Below, one piece after another: positions 11,315 through 24,262 of a stretch of 64,000 nt of DNA. The stretch covers positions 248,001 through 312,000 of the forward strand of contig JAHLTZ010000012.1 in NCBI GenBank assembly GCA_025786725.1. The letters are read 5' to 3'. Position 1 is the first letter of the stretch, and every line of letters begins with the position of its first letter. The stretch comes from Syncephalis fuscata. Its lineage: Eukaryota > Zoopagomycota > Zoopagomycetes > Zoopagales > Piptocephalidaceae. A model generated the notes under the pieces. That model made no database searches. It worked only from the letters and a program-made list of their open reading frames with translations, and was not told the DNA's origin. The translations under genes and the position numbers were made by a program.

Positions 11315-13055
11315 ATGGCGACCTTTTCACTATTATCGATGGCTCGAACCGGTTCACGTATGATGGCAATGCGTGCACCGTCGATGCTTTGTGGTATACA
11401 GCTACGTACAGCGGCATTTGTGCCAAGACGAGGTCGCGTAAACCAAGATACAAGTCGACCAGGTAGAAAGTTGACGGCAAAAGAGAAACAGGATATGCGA
11501 CGTCGAGCTCGTATGTAAGTAGTCTGAACAATAGTACTAGTAGTATTAGTAGTCATATTACTAGTACCAGGACTAGTTAATAATAGTTTATTGGTGGATA
11601 TAAGATACAAACACACACACATATATATATATATTGATTGGTTTGTATAAACAACTTTACTAATACTCCACCTATGAATTAGTGAACGATTTGCTCCAGC
11701 TGAAGAAGAAATTGTCTATGGCATTCAGTAGTGTTGGCTGCGTTACAAGGTGGACGACGCGATTTACGTACACTTTATTTAAGAGAAGGTCCAGAAAGGA
11801 CCGTAAGTTAAGTGAGTTATCATGGATATTAATGAATAAACAAATAAAAATGCTAACCATAATAATAATAGGCCAATTACCGATCTTATTCGTACTACAG
11901 CTGAGGATATGGAAGTGCCAATTGAATATGTCGATAAAATTGAATTAAATGAATTGACATCAAATCAATTGCATCAAGGTGTTGCATTACGTGTCAGTGG
12001 ACTTGAGCCTACACATCTTACTTCATTGACACAGTATAATAATGGACGGTAAGTAATTAGATATAGTAATATATCGATTTGTATTATAGATAAATGTGAT
12101 ATAAATTAATCGTACTTATCACTATTGCGATAATAGATACTATGGTGTAACACCACCAACAAAACTGGTTGAATTTACGACTAATGGCGCGCACCTGTAT
12201 GGTTGGCACTTGATGAAGTGCAAGATCCACGTAATTTAGGTGCAATTATTAGGTAAAGATCGATAATAAATTTCATATATGTATTAATATTAATAATTGA
12301 ATGTTTAGATCAGCACACTATTTTGGTATTGATGGTGTTCTTGTTTGCCGTAAAAATAGGTTAGTAAATAATTATAAATAGTTTATTATAAATATCTAAT
12401 CTATGCTTTTATTGATTCAATTAGTTCTCCATTCTCTCCTGTATGCAGTAAAGCAAGTGCTGGTGCATTGGAAGTAACTGATTGTACTATACAAATAAAA
12501 TGATGAAATTCTTACGGGCAAGTACAATTGATAGAATACAGTCAATAGAACTGACATTTAACAATATTTAATATAATTAGGCTGCGCGTACTAATGGATG
12601 GGCAGTGATTGGTGCTACAGCTGCACCTCGTTCACAAGATATTCAGCCTAAATCGTTGATACCTATGAACAAGTTGGGTAAAACAGAACAAGGTGTTATT
12701 CTAGTACTTGGCAATGAAGGTAACAAATATGTATATATATATGTATATATGTATATAATTTAACTATCAGTATTATTGACTAACAATAATAATACTATTA
12801 GGTTATGGTCTACGGGCTATGGTGCGTAAAAAGTGTTCACACCACGTAGCAATTCCCTCAACAAACGAGCATCGATCACCATTAATTGATTCGTTGAACG
12901 TCAGTGTGGCCACGGCCATTCTACTTAACTCATTTATGCGTAATCGATTGGAAGGAAAACTTGAAGAGTTTGAAAACATGGTACCATTGCCTAATCCATT
13001 GAATATCGACAGCTTAGAAGACGATATTGATGAAGAGGAAGACGATGACGAGTAA
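11315..13055 (+). CDS. MRM1: SpoU-family 2'-O-ribose rRNA methyltransferase, mitochondrial MRM1 type, with three apparent 1-bp deletions
   Basis: Methylates a ribose of mitochondrial large-subunit rRNA. The N-terminus is Arg/Ala/Ser-rich like a mitochondrial presequence (MATFSLLSMARTGSRMMAMR). Recognisable blocks are ERFAPAEEEIVYGI, VLAALQGGRRDLRTLYLREG, VWLALDEVQDPRNLGAIIR (SpoU motif 1), SAHYFGIDGVLVC, SKASAGALE, GVILVLGNEG with YGLR (motif 2), and DSLNVSVATAILL (motif 3). All three SpoU motifs are present. The frame is lost by one missing base near 11728, 12186 and 12483, so no uninterrupted protein can be read. Either the gene has decayed or, more likely given how well the protein is conserved between breaks, the assembly has indels. 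The acidic C-terminal tail (EEEDDDE) is unusual. Confidence 0.8.
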
Positions 13056-13266
13056 AAAAAGGTTAAATAGTAAACGATTACAAAATTTATTTGTAGAAAA
13101 TAAAATAACAAAGCATTATACCTACAGATCCATACAGAATACACAACTACATGTATATAGATTGGATCCAATTCGATCTAGAATATAGAATGCATTAATG
13201 TTTGTCTAACAAGTAACTTGGTAAACTTGAATAAAAATGGTTAGCTAATACACTACAGCCAACTAG

Positions 13267-14412
13267 CTATTGTCGACCACATCGCTCTTTTGTGCCATCA
13301 GTCAACATCCAAGCGGGATGATAGTCTTCCTCAGGTGTTGTTGATCGTAATAAAGCGGGATTTCTATGTGTATTATTAATGCCATCTAATGAAGTAAATC
13401 TATAGCGATGATAATGATGATATACAAGTTAGTATTGCATTTGTAGGTTGATAATATAAGGCTAAATTGGTCATTGCCCGTGTGTATTTACCCATAGTCG
13501 TATAGAATACAGTAAGGAACGCTACATTCACGTAGATATGTCCAAATATCGGTGTAGCTCCAGTCGAGAATCGGATGGACGCGCATGAATGCCGGCCAGC
13601 CTGCATCGGTTGATTGAAATGCCGTTAATGTTTCTAAATAAACTAATTAACGAGGATAATAGTATTAGTGGTCAAAAGGCTTACCGGCATATGGATCGGT
13701 ACGTCGTGTACCAATAAGAATTGCTTTAACGTGTGGATAAGCTGTCGCGAACTTTTCAAGACCAGTACGCATTGAGCCTTGTTTGCGACAAAGCTGTAAA
13801 CCAAATTTGCGTGCAAATTGCTCAGTAAATGCATCAACCTGCGGAAATGGCTCACAAGCACATACATAAACGGCTGGTACCTGTGCTTCATGTAACTGTG
13901 CCACAATATCTTTATCTGTATTGCCTGTCTTGCGCAAATGCCGCATTACAACTGCAGTCCATAAATGCAATAGCACAGTACAATCTTTACCGCCATTAAA
14001 GCTTACGGCGACACCATTGAGTCTATAAGTGCATGCAGCGTTATTTCGTTAGCTATTCGGCTACTAATTATACTATTTAATATATAGCTATATAGCGCTT
14101 GGCAATTATTACTTACCCATAGCGATCGATTGCTTCTTCAATTATATTTAGTGCCTCTCTTACTCGTTCGGAAAGATGGGACGATATTGGCGATGCGTTT
14201 ACGTGATACTGGGCCTTTTCATAGGCACTACGCTCGACTTGTAGTAAGCATACAGACGATAGATTACCATTGGAGACGATCATGCTGTCATTTAGCTTTG
14301 CTAACGGTAACTCTGAACCTGAATTCGCTGTAGACGAGCTTGCATCGTTACTAAGCATATCTGTGCTTGACGGACTTGATTGATAGGGATGTTTTAGAGA
14401 TGAAGGTGACAT
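13267..14412 (-). CDS. FAD1: FAD synthetase (FMN adenylyltransferase, PAPS-reductase-like fold)
   Basis: Transfers AMP from ATP to FMN to make FAD. Four exons on the minus strand (14412-14117, 14022-13685, 13633-13492, 13399-13267) give 302 aa in frame. The ATP-binding PP-loop [15 protein letters not shown] spans the second exon start. The signature GTRRTDPYA follows, then [30 protein letters not shown] and the C-terminal RNPALL block. This matches the yeast FAD1 layout. The N-terminal 60 residues are Ser-rich and not conserved. The first ATG in frame is at 14412; the codon at 14433 is TTG. The gene sits 211 bp past the end of MRM1, tail to tail. Confidence 0.93.
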
Positions 14413-14672
14413 AGCGCACAATTGCAGTAGCAATTATTTAAAATAACAAATCCAGGGGCAAATACTAGCTTGTCCACTGTAATAGGTACAAGAATAGAAA
14501 GGTTAAACTGTTTAACAGTTATAATGACGGTAGTGTTTACGTGGTAAATAAAAGAATCGAGTTAGAATAGCGTAACTAAAGTTAATAGAAGGAGAAAAAT
14601 GGCATGTGAATCAAAACATAAATATTTTAATTCATCGTTATTTATTATGTCCTACCAAAAATACGATGGCAT

Positions 14673-16172
14673 TTACTCGGCATTAAATGCCGGTGGCGCA
14701 TCGGTCGCCTCATTCATTACTTCGTCTTCGTGGCTGCTTGCCCTGTCGCCATTCTCGGCCGACCGGTGCTCGCTACGGCTATGATTGCTAGGCGAGCGAG
14801 AGCCACGACGTGGGGAAGGAGAGCGCGAGTCACGACGGCGTGTTGCTATCGGTGAACGAGATCGAGAGCGGGAATGGCGCCGGGGGGATGGCGAGCGGCT
14901 ACGTACAGGTGAGCGAGAGTAGCGACGGACGGGTGAACGAGAGTGGCGGCGAACGGGTGAACGGGAATAGCGGCGAACGGGCGAACGCGAGTAGCGACGC
15001 ACAGGTGATCTAGAACTACTACGGCCACGACCGCCATAACCTCTACCACGATCATCATCGCGGCGACGGCCATAACGTCGAGGGGACCGAGATCGGGATC
15101 GGGAATAATAGCGGCCACGCGAACGTGAACGTGAACGTGAGCGGGACCGACTCCTAGTGACAAATAAATTATTATTGTTAATTAATTATTAATTAGATTA
15201 CTCATCCGACCCCATAATTATAATAGCCGTTTATAATTAATAATATTTACCTGTAACGACGACGTGGTGAACGCCCACCGCCTCGTCGACTCGATCGTCC
15301 TTCGCGGTCACGCATTTCGTGCGGCGCTATTAATAACACATAACGTCAAGACCGATAATCTACTAACCATATGCCAGCTATTGCCATTGCAACTTACTTT
15401 TACGAGCACCTTTGGCCCATTCAACTGTCAATGTGCGGCCATTCAAATCAAAATTCTCCATCTTATCATAGGCAGCATTCGCATCGCGTTCCTCGTGAAA
15501 TCTAAATAAATAACAACATCCAGGCTAAGGACATTAAATGCTAATACTAAACACACAACAGCATATTTGCTTATCGTTCAACAATAAACTCTAATTGTTC
15601 TATTCACTTCCCCTCCCATCTCTCCACTTAATGCATGCTACTACATCGCAATATATCAACTATTGCGTAAAAGGCAGCATACAACCCAAGTGAGGATACA
15701 CAGTGCCTTGGCGATCCCACTTGTTTTGTAGCCTGCACTGAGCTTGTTATACCGCGCTGATACTTGTCAACCACCATTAACGCAGCGCTTGCCCATCGCT
15801 TTATGCTGTTAGTCTTTAACGCACTCTCGCACTACTTGAAGGATACTGGATATAGGCGAATCCGCGAATTTCTTTTGAGTAGTAATCTTTGGGCAAATAC
15901 ACTATAGAATAAAGATAGATAGAAGTAGAAATATACAAAGAAAGTGCAGCGTGAATTACGCAGTGTTAGACTGACTAGCACTATAATAGCGTAGTGTATA
16001 TACCGCGTACCATCCTTGATCTTTCCATGTTTCTCAAAGGCTTTCTCCAGATCCTCGGCTCTATTACAGCAGGTAAATCATCGGCTGTGTTGTCTGTACC
16101 GCGCTATTTACCTAGTAGATTTGTCGAGATTGCCTACATAAATAGAGGGACATTGCCCTCTCCGCGCGGCAT
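14673..16172 (-). CDS. SR-type splicing factor, one RRM plus RS domain (SRSF10/TRA2-like), one frameshift in exon 1
   Basis: An RNA-binding splicing regulator. The start at 16172 reads MPRGEGN and leads into RNP2 (GNLDKSTRAEDLEKAFEKHG) after a one-base frame break near 16142. RNP1 is DVYLPKDYYSKEIRGFAYIQ (exon starting at 15901), and the RRM ends with NGRTLTVEWAKGARK. The rest is an Arg/Ser domain with about five tandem copies of RRYSRSPV, then PSPRRHSRSRSRSP, ending in a short acidic tail (DAPPAFNAE). The intron splitting the RRM, roughly 15830-15503, is about 330 bp, several times the usual length here. Assignment to SRSF10, SRSF2 or TRA2 is not resolved. Confidence 0.82.
14915..15010. repeat. 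24-bp tandem repeats coding RRYSRSPV
   Basis: About four to five imperfect 24-bp units within the RS-domain exon. The DNA repeat follows the protein octapeptide, as is common in SR proteins. Confidence 0.75.
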
Positions 16173-16629
16173 CTTGTGTCCGTGATTCTCCAGTAAGATG
16201 TAAACGCGTCAAACACCTATTGTAGCCGTGTCTACACTTGTGGGGAAACCGATAAAACAGCACAAAGGATAAACAAAAGTCTAAGCCACTGTGGACAGAT
16301 GCAGCACGTAGAAAGAAAAAAGTAAAACTGATTAATTTAGGGTGTACTTGATGTTAATAACCTCTACAAATCAACTAAATGGCCATTTGTCAGCGGTCGC
16401 AAGTTTAAAAGCACCACGTCTAAAACTGCGTTATTTCTTTGCTTCACTACGTCACTACTGCCTAGTTTGTTGTTTAAGTCGTTCTTTCCTCTGCTTCCTA
16501 TCACTAGCACTGCTGCATATCAGTCTATTGCCGGCACCATAACCAAGTGACTACCACAACGAGCCATAACTATCGATTTTTTCTATATATCGTTTAGACC
16601 TTGGTCGATTAAAGGATAAAAACGTAGGC
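16173..16629. promoter_or_regulatory. divergent promoter spacer between the SR factor and ECM4 genes
   Basis: A 457-bp spacer between two divergently transcribed genes. No coding frame of interest. A TATA-like ATATAT lies at about 16584, some 45 bp before the ECM4 start. Confidence 0.4.
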
Positions 16630-18418
16630 ATGGTGTTGTTATATTCGCGTTATTCCGCTGGGGTGTTACTAGGCCATGGTGCAAAGTACCAGCGTGCCAC
16701 TTCTTCCTTTTCTTCAATACGTTCCTTGCTAACCACGCGTTTTATATATTGTGTCAGTAGTAAACGTGCCATAAACACGACGATATCTACGCGTTTAACA
16801 AGCAACAGCGATAGCAACACAAGTATCATGTCAGCATCAACTGATAACCAACCAAAGATCCTTAAGTGGGCCTCCAAGGATGGCGAATTCCGTCGACAGC
16901 AATCCAGCTTCCGTGATTTCGTATCAAAGGACCCAAATGCAAAATTTGTAGCCGAAAAGTAAGCTATTTAGTGTTAGAGAATAAGCTAAACTACTTACTA
17001 CTACCATTGAAATGATTATTTATTACAATAGAGATCGCTATCATCTTTATGTGAGCTATGCTTGTCCATGGGCCCATCGTACACTTATTGTACGAGCTCT
17101 AAAGAACTTGGACTCAATCATTAGTGTATCAGTAGTTGATGTAAGTAATAAATACCTATAAATACCTATAAACGACTATAGATAACAGTAATTAATCTAT
17201 TTATTTGCTTATCTATTCTATGTTAGTATCTATTGCAAGATAAAGGCTGGAAGTTTACTGATCCATCCGAGACACCAGGTGCCACGTTAGATCCTATCAA
17301 TAACGCACAATATCTGCGTGAAATCTACTTTAAAGCCAATCCTGAATACTGCGGTATGTTGTATTATAAAACTGATGTTACTTAACTAATAATTGATACA
17401 TATATGTGTGTGTGTGTGTGTGTGTATATAATAGATCGCTTTACTGTACCAGTACTATGGGACAAAAAAACAGAAACCATTGGTAGGTTGTAGCATAGTT
17501 AGCAAATATAATTATCCAATTAACAATATACATTGTTTTAATAGTTAGCAATGAAAGCTCCGAAATTATTCGCATGTTAAATACTGAATTTAACGAACTT
17601 GTTTCGGAAAAGTGTGAGGTTGATCTTTATCCAAAGGAACTGCAATCACAAATCGATGAGATGAATACGTGGATCTATGATACTGGTAATTAGATCATTG
17701 TAGTCTTAATTCAACTAACAACCTATCATATCTTTAGTTAATAATGGTGTATACAAGGTTAGCCATTAATAATATTAAGCACTATTAATACAAACGCAAT
17801 ACTAATACCAATACTATTTACTGTTACTAATAGTGTGGATTTGCTACTACCCAAGAAGCTTGTACGTATATAATAGCATTATATATTCCTATTACTATTC
17901 TATTCATATCTAACTATATATTTATATTAGATGAAAATAATTGTGGACCATTATTCAAGTCACTCGATAGAATTGAAGACATTTTATCCAAAAATAAATT
18001 TTTATTGGGCACTCAACTGACCGAGGCTGATGTTCGTCTTTGGACTACTATTATTCGGTAGGATATAATAGACTAGATGATTGTTTGTTACTGACCTATT
18101 TATTGCTATGTTCACTATTTAGATTTGACCCCGTCTATCATGGTCATTTCAAGTGTAATGTAAAGTCAATTGAAAAGGACTATCCACACACTCTTCGTTG
18201 GGCCCGTCTAATCTATCAATTACCTAAAGGTAAGCTAACTAGTCACTTATTTATTAATACGTCCATTAATATTTCCACAACGCATATTAATACACCCCAT
18301 GTTTTGTATAGTGGCCGAGACTGTGAATATGACGCATATCAAACGCCATTATTATATGAGCCATCTCCAGATCAATCCTACCGGCGTGGTACCACTCGGC
18401 AATGGCCCAGGTAAGTGA
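16630..18418 (+). CDS. ECM4: glutathionyl-hydroquinone reductase (ECM4/GTO-type glutathione S-transferase)
   Basis: Reduces glutathionyl-quinone adducts using glutathione, with a cysteine nucleophile. Ten exons (16630-16958, 17032-17140, 17227-17353, 17435-17482, 17545-17685, 17738-17757, 17834-17861, 17931-18057, 18123-18229, 18312-18418) sum to 380 aa with no frame break. The motif [13 protein letters not shown] places the catalytic Cys at residue 121. Conserved blocks are [44 protein letters not shown] and [13 protein letters not shown]. The first 75 residues are Ser/Thr/Arg-rich and may be a mitochondrial presequence, with a second possible start at MSAST. Two exons are only 20 and 28 bp. 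The stop lies within a GTAAGTGA that could also be a splice donor, so the last few residues are uncertain. Confidence 0.93.
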
Positions 18419-19359
18419 AATAGTGCCACATGAATAGACACGTTGAACTAACACGATATCAACACGGCACGGGTTTGTGTTATGTTACAAGATCTATCGG
18501 CACCTATCGGCAACTAATAAAGTTTTCGTAGTCGGAAGTATAAACCCGCTACTACCGATCCACACCTTAGCCACGTGGTTATTAAATAGTGCAATAATAA
18601 ACCATCATTACACTAATAGACATGACTATTGGCGATTAATATTGCTACATTACTATTTTGACCACATTATATCGCCGATATTATAATGGCTTAGCTGGCT
18701 TTTGAGTACTAGTGATCCGTTGTTATGCTTATTATTCCAATACAATAGAACTGCCAAACGTTCTAACATGTGTATCAGAAAGTGTTATGCTTTCTATTTT
18801 TTATTCATTTAAAAGCTTTTATCAGAATATGTAGTACAATGGATTTTATTTTTCACAATAAGCTATATATCGGACATAATGGCACCGTTAATATCGGATC
18901 GGTTACTATCGGGTAAACAACAGCTACATCCGTGCACATAATTTATTTGATAAGCGCCCAGGAAAGAAGGGAAAAAAGTCGCGGTGTTTTGAGTTACCGA
19001 GTAAAATGGTGAAAAAAAAGAAGGAAGGAAAAGGCCTAGACCACAATGATGAACAGTAACAAATGTCATACTCCATTACTATTACTGTCCCTATGGTTAT
19101 TTACTATCAATATCCATTTACCTGTAACCAGTCAAACACACCCACGTGCCAATGCCTCTACTCAATTATTGTAACGCAATATCATCACAGACCAATAGTC
19201 GTTAAGTGTTTCTCTTTTGATATTCATCATAAATACCCCAGACTAAATTGAACTTCCGCAGTTGAATTATTCACTTCTCTAGCAACTACTGCTCCTTCCG
19301 TTATTGTTACTACTGTTCTACAGTACACCTACATATTCATTGGCTTGCTTACCTACATC
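18419..19359. other. intergenic spacer, no gene seen
   Basis: About 940 bp between two plus-strand genes. No conserved frame on either strand. A purine-rich stretch at 18960-19035 is the only compositional feature. The final part should hold the acyl-CoA synthetase promoter. Confidence 0.4.
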
Positions 19360-21594
19360 ATGACACTCCAAGCTCCATTCAGTGTTCCGGTTATTGATCC
19401 TGTATTGTCAAATGAAGGACCAGTCCATCGTTCGGTTGCGCAACCTTACTCGCTTATTGAGCGTCCCAATAACGATGTACACACGCTTTTCGACCTTATG
19501 AATTATGCCGCTCGTACGCACAGCGACATAAAAACATTTGGTACGCGTCCGGTGATTGCCGAGATTGAAGAAGAGAAGGAAATCGAGCGCAATGGCAAAA
19601 AAGAGATCAAAAAGTGGAAGTATACGCAGTTGGGCGCCTTTGAATGGCAAAACTATGGTCAAGTAGCCGCACGTTCTCGTCATATTGGTGCTGGTCTGCG
19701 TGCAAAGTGCCAGATTCAAAAGGACGATCGTGTACTGATCTTTAACTCCACCAGGTAAGTAGTGTGAATATGCGTAATAGCAAGCTATATTCCTAATAAC
19801 TTATATAATATTGTGTATTTATTGCGTTTATTATAGTGCTGACTGGGTTATCTTTGCTCATGGTAAGTGAATAAAGCATGGCAATTCAGGTTGCTATATG
19901 TTTTATAGAACTGTTTGTTAATTGCTGCTATTTGTTTATCTATAGGTTGTTTCTCTCAATCGGCCACCATTGCCACGGCCTATGACACGCTTGGTGTTGA
20001 AGGCTTGTTACATGCGCTTAATGAAACGGAAAGTCAAATCTTATTTGCACATGCCACTCTTTTGCCTGTAGTGGCAAATTGGGCGATCGTGTCCCTGCAC
20101 TACGCTATATTATCTACAATGGCGATAAGAGTGACAATTTGCCTAATATTTCTAATGTTGAAGTGCTACACTTTTCAGAGCTTGAGGAGGCAGGCAAGGC
20201 TGCCGAGGCCGACTATCCACCAGTGCCACCCACTTCTGACAGCACTGCTTGTATTATGTACACGAGCGGTTCAACCGGTAATCCAAAGGGTGTCATGTTG
20301 ACACACGGCAATCTTATTGCAGCTGGTAAGTTATTCAGCAATGTGTTGACTAAATAGTGTAATATTAACTTGTATTATTAGTTGGTGGCACGGCCACATT
20401 ATTACAAAATTACATCGATGGCACTGATGTCATTCTAGCGTATTTACCGCTTGCTCACGTACTAGAGTTTGTTGTTGAGCACATCTGTATATTTTGGGGT
20501 GTTCAGATTGGCTATGGTTCGCCACGTACGCTTACCGACACTAGTGTCCGCAACTGCCGTGGTGATTTGTGCGAGCTTAGTCCTACAATTATGACGGGTG
20601 TACCAGCGGTCTGGGACACCATCCGTAAAGCAGTACTAAGCAAGCTACAATCGGCTAGTAAAATAGTCCAGAATATATTCTATGCGGCATTCCAGCTTAA
20701 ATGGACGTTGATGCAAGCCGGTCTACCCACCGGATTCCTTGACCCAGTGTTCCGCCAGATTCGTGAACAAACTGGCGGTCGTCTACGCTATGCACTTAGC
20801 GGTGGTGCTGCTATTAGTGCTGCCTCACAGCAGTTCCTCAGTGTAACCATCTGTCCAATCTTGCAAGGCTACGGTATGACTGAAAGCTGCGGTATGTGTT
20901 CTATTCTGTCGCCGGAAATGTTCCAGCTTAAGGCTAGTGGCGCACCGGTGCCTTGTGTTGAAGTGAAGCTTGTCGATGTACCTGAAGCCGGCTACTACGC
21001 AAAGGCCGATGTACCTCAAGGTGAAATTTGGGTACGTGGACCAGCTGTCGTGCAAGGCTACTACAAGAACCCAGAAGTTACCGCGGAAGCCTTTACAAAG
21101 GACGGCTGGCTTATGACCGGCGATGTTGGCCAGTGGAATAGCGATGGTACTTTATCGATCATTGATCGTAAGAAGAATCTGGTTAAGCTTTCTCATGGCG
21201 AATACATTGCTCTTGAAAAGATTGAAAGTACCTACAAGACAGCACATATCGTGGCCAATATTTGTGTGTATGCCGATAGCTCGCGCAGCCGTGCCGTAGC
21301 TCTTGTTCACCCACCAGAAAAAGAAATCTTGCGTATTGGTGGCGAACTTGGTCTATCCGGTAACTTGGGCGAGCTTTGCGATCAACGTGCCGTACGTGAT
21401 CGTGCTCTGCAAGAGATTCTGACCGAAGCCAAGACCCAAGGGCTGCGTGGCGCCGAACTTATTGGCGATGTATACCTATGCGAGGAAGAATGGACGGCTC
21501 AGAACGGCCTTTTGACTGCTGCCCAGAAATTGAAGCGTACCATATCTACCGCCAGTTTAAGAATGACATCGATGAAATGTACGCTAATGAATAG
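19360..21594 (+). CDS. long-chain fatty-acid--CoA ligase (FAA/ACSL family), two apparent 1-bp deletions
   Basis: Activates long-chain fatty acids to acyl-CoA for lipid synthesis and beta-oxidation. Exons are 19360-19754, 19837-19862, 19946-20325 and 20382-21594. The AMP-binding P-loop is [18 protein letters not shown]. Other hallmarks are [52 protein letters not shown] and [20 protein letters not shown]. The codon at 19345 is not ATG, so MTLQAPF at 19360 is the start. One base is missing near 20077 (PVVAK to LGDRVPALR) and one near 21543, after which the true C-terminus reads [16 protein letters not shown] and a TAG at 21592-21594. The second exon is only 26 bp. Confidence 0.9.
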
Positions 21595-23012
21595 ACCGCT
21601 TATTTTATTATATACACATACTTGTGTATTTTGCTGCAGATGATGGATCTGTAGCAATTGAGTTTGTAGTAGTTGCCATTACAATTTTTTAGAATTAATG
21701 GCAGGATGTGACTTACTCAGTATTAATAATGGCTGTATTTGCTATTATGACTGTAGTAATTTATTCATCTCTATCCATTACTTCCTCATGCTTTCTGTTG
21801 ATATGATTAATAAACTTTTTTGTTTACTAACTAGCTAGTTTGTTCATTTAAATATATCGATTATTATTAAATAATTTGTATGTGTTTAATTAATATTAAT
21901 AATAATAATAGTTGGTCATTAAAAATGTTATTGCTTTAGTTAAATGTTATATAATTATTGATTTTTATTTCTAGCATTATTTGCAATGCTATTCTTTTAG
22001 CGAAATATTATGGCATTTAATAAAACTAAAAACGTACTTTGCTACAACTTGAATGTCAACCAGCATAGTTACATGGTGCCTGTGCGTGAACCATAATAGT
22101 AATGCCATATTTTAATAATAAAACTGACTGATCAAAATAGTATTTTTTTTATCCGATAAGCTTATAATAACAGCTATGACAGTATTCACGATTATTGGAT
22201 TGAAACGAAGCATAGTAAAACAACGCTACTATTCTAGAGAAGGGGTATGCAAGATTTACCTAGAAGTGAGTAGTGATTAATAATAATTTATTCTATTCTA
22301 CAGTTTTCTGAAGGGCAAACTGTATAATGGCCTAGTTCACTACTTGTTATATAGTGACTCCAATAATATTTTTAAAACTGCCTTAATCCAGTGTACTACA
22401 CAGAATTATTTGCTTTGAGAGCTATTTTAATGTCTGTGCATTGCATATTGTATTGATTATTGTACGATTAATAAAAGATAAAGCTAACAATGTAGCTTGA
22501 TCGGCCATATACGCTGTATATCAGACATATAATAGTTTTTAAAAATAGATATCGGCAATTTTGAATACCAAACATTGCATCACTTTGCAAACACCTGCCA
22601 TTCTGTAAACAGAAACACACCAAAACTTGTTTGTTTGATATAAACGTAATTATTCATGTGTGCACCAATAACAGCAACTTCCGTCAAGCATATAGCAATC
22701 TACAGATTTAGTAACAGTATTCAGCAAACATTGTTAGATAAAAGGTATAATGTTTAAGAAGATATTAAAATATATGGCTGACACGCGGCAGACAGGTCCC
22801 ACTACGGAGGCCATGGGCTCAAACAAAAAAATGTTTATTTGTCCTAGCGTTACAAAATATTTTTAGTGCTTTTATATAAATATTGATTAGTACTAGCCAT
22901 CTTTTAAAGGATAAACATAGCGCAACAATAGCACCACCACCACTACTGCTACTATTATATAAACACACGTTTATCTAGTTCTCTCCAGCATTTTATAGAC
23001 TCATTATACACA
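21595..23012. other. AT-rich intergenic spacer
   Basis: About 1.4 kb with no supportable gene. It separates the housekeeping block from the PB1-domain gene cluster. Confidence 0.45.
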
Positions 23013-24262
23013 ATGACCTATCAATCTTTATCCGAAGAGAATAGTCGTTTTTCTACTTTTAAACATGTCGTACAAGGCGCCATTTCTACGTTGAATCCAG
23101 TGCGTAAATCCACTCATCTTCGATCTCGGTCTGCATCAAATTCTAATTGGTTTAAAGCAGTCAATGTGATGGAAGAAACGCCACGACGTGCCATTTCATT
23201 ACGTGAATCATTAGCTTCACTCAAAATAACTCGAGCACGGTCTGTTTCAATGCCATTGCCATTCACCGAATCAACACCACTTATCAATATTAAAAACCCC
23301 GTTTCTTCCATCCGTGGAGTGCTGCGCACCTCCATTGAAAATCACCGCCGGTCGGCTTCGGCTTCGGCTTCGATTTCTGAGGTAAAACGATCTACAGGAT
23401 CAATGCGCCGCACGCGTTCTTACAGTAAGCCTCGAACACCCATCCCAACACCTCCCCGACTAAGCGTTTCCGGCCCAATTGAGTGCAGTAGTACAGGCGG
23501 TTTAGTTGACCGGCGACGTACTAGCCGCAATGAGTGGCTACGTTCATCAGAAAATGAAAACCGTAAATCCATATTTTTCCAGCATGTTGAGGATGGTAAA
23601 AAATACTTTCTCCAAAGTCTCCAATACAACGTACTGGTACTATTATGATTCAGCGCAGCATTGAACGGCACCGACAAACAACATCATTATACGATCCACA
23701 AATCAAGACGGCCTCATTAGCTCGATCGGTATCGATATCAACTGTGTATGTTAATAAAGGCGCTCCACCAAGTATACCATACCGCTCATCGTCACCTATA
23801 AGCCGTCCTAGCAGTGCGCCGATGAGTGGCCGCCGTGTTTCAACACTTGCTCGTCTGTGCGCAGCCGGATTTGTTCTCTCAGCAAGCCATTCCGAATCAG
23901 AAGCAGAAATTTCTGAAGATAAGTCAAGCAATAGTTTCGATTTGATTGATTTTGAAACTGATCTAGGATCGACTTTTTTGTTTGAGGATAAAAAGCCAGT
24001 GCCAGCCATCCCGATACGCGTTTCCCTTAACAAATCAAAGTTAGTGCAATTAGCGGTAGCACAAACAATCAAATTGGGCGATTTGAAAATGCGCATTAGT
24101 GCAAAGTTTTAGCAATGCGAAATCATAGATATCATCAATGACTTTTCACTTATCTATACTGATTCCGAAGGCTGCGCCGTTCTAATCAACAATCAAAAGC
24201 TATTAAATACTATTATGGAGATAGCTGATGGCCCACTTAGCTTCCGTATTGTTTTACAATAA
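23013..24262 (+). pseudogene. PB1-like-domain protein, broken copy of the gene at 27502-29884
   Basis: Starts at an ATG at 23013 and can be followed by homology to the intact paralogue: GGLVDRRRTSRNEWLRS (paralogue GGIVDRRHPSRNEWLRS), then ARLCAAGFVLSASH (identical), then the C-terminal domain IPIRVSLNKSKLVQL ... LIYTDSEGCAVLINNQKLL ... ADGPLSFRI. Two lesions interrupt it: one base missing in an A-run near 23603, and an in-frame TAG at 24110-24112 directly after KMRISAKF, where the paralogue has His. No copy of the paralogue's two 5' exons is visible upstream. Serine/arginine-rich and probably disordered outside the C-terminal domain. A sequencing error could explain the indel but the nonsense codon is a substitution. 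Confidence 0.6.

Noticed and set aside
14810-15163. Long frames antisense to the RS domain, and a His/Val/Ala-rich frame on its own strand.
   Set aside because: They are shadows of the Arg/Ser repeat. The SR frame continues into an RRM, so it is the coding one.
11315-21594. Programmed ribosomal frameshifting in MRM1 and acyl-CoA synthetase.
   Set aside because: The break contexts share no slippery heptamer or downstream structure, and MRM1 would need three events in a row. Missing bases are simpler.
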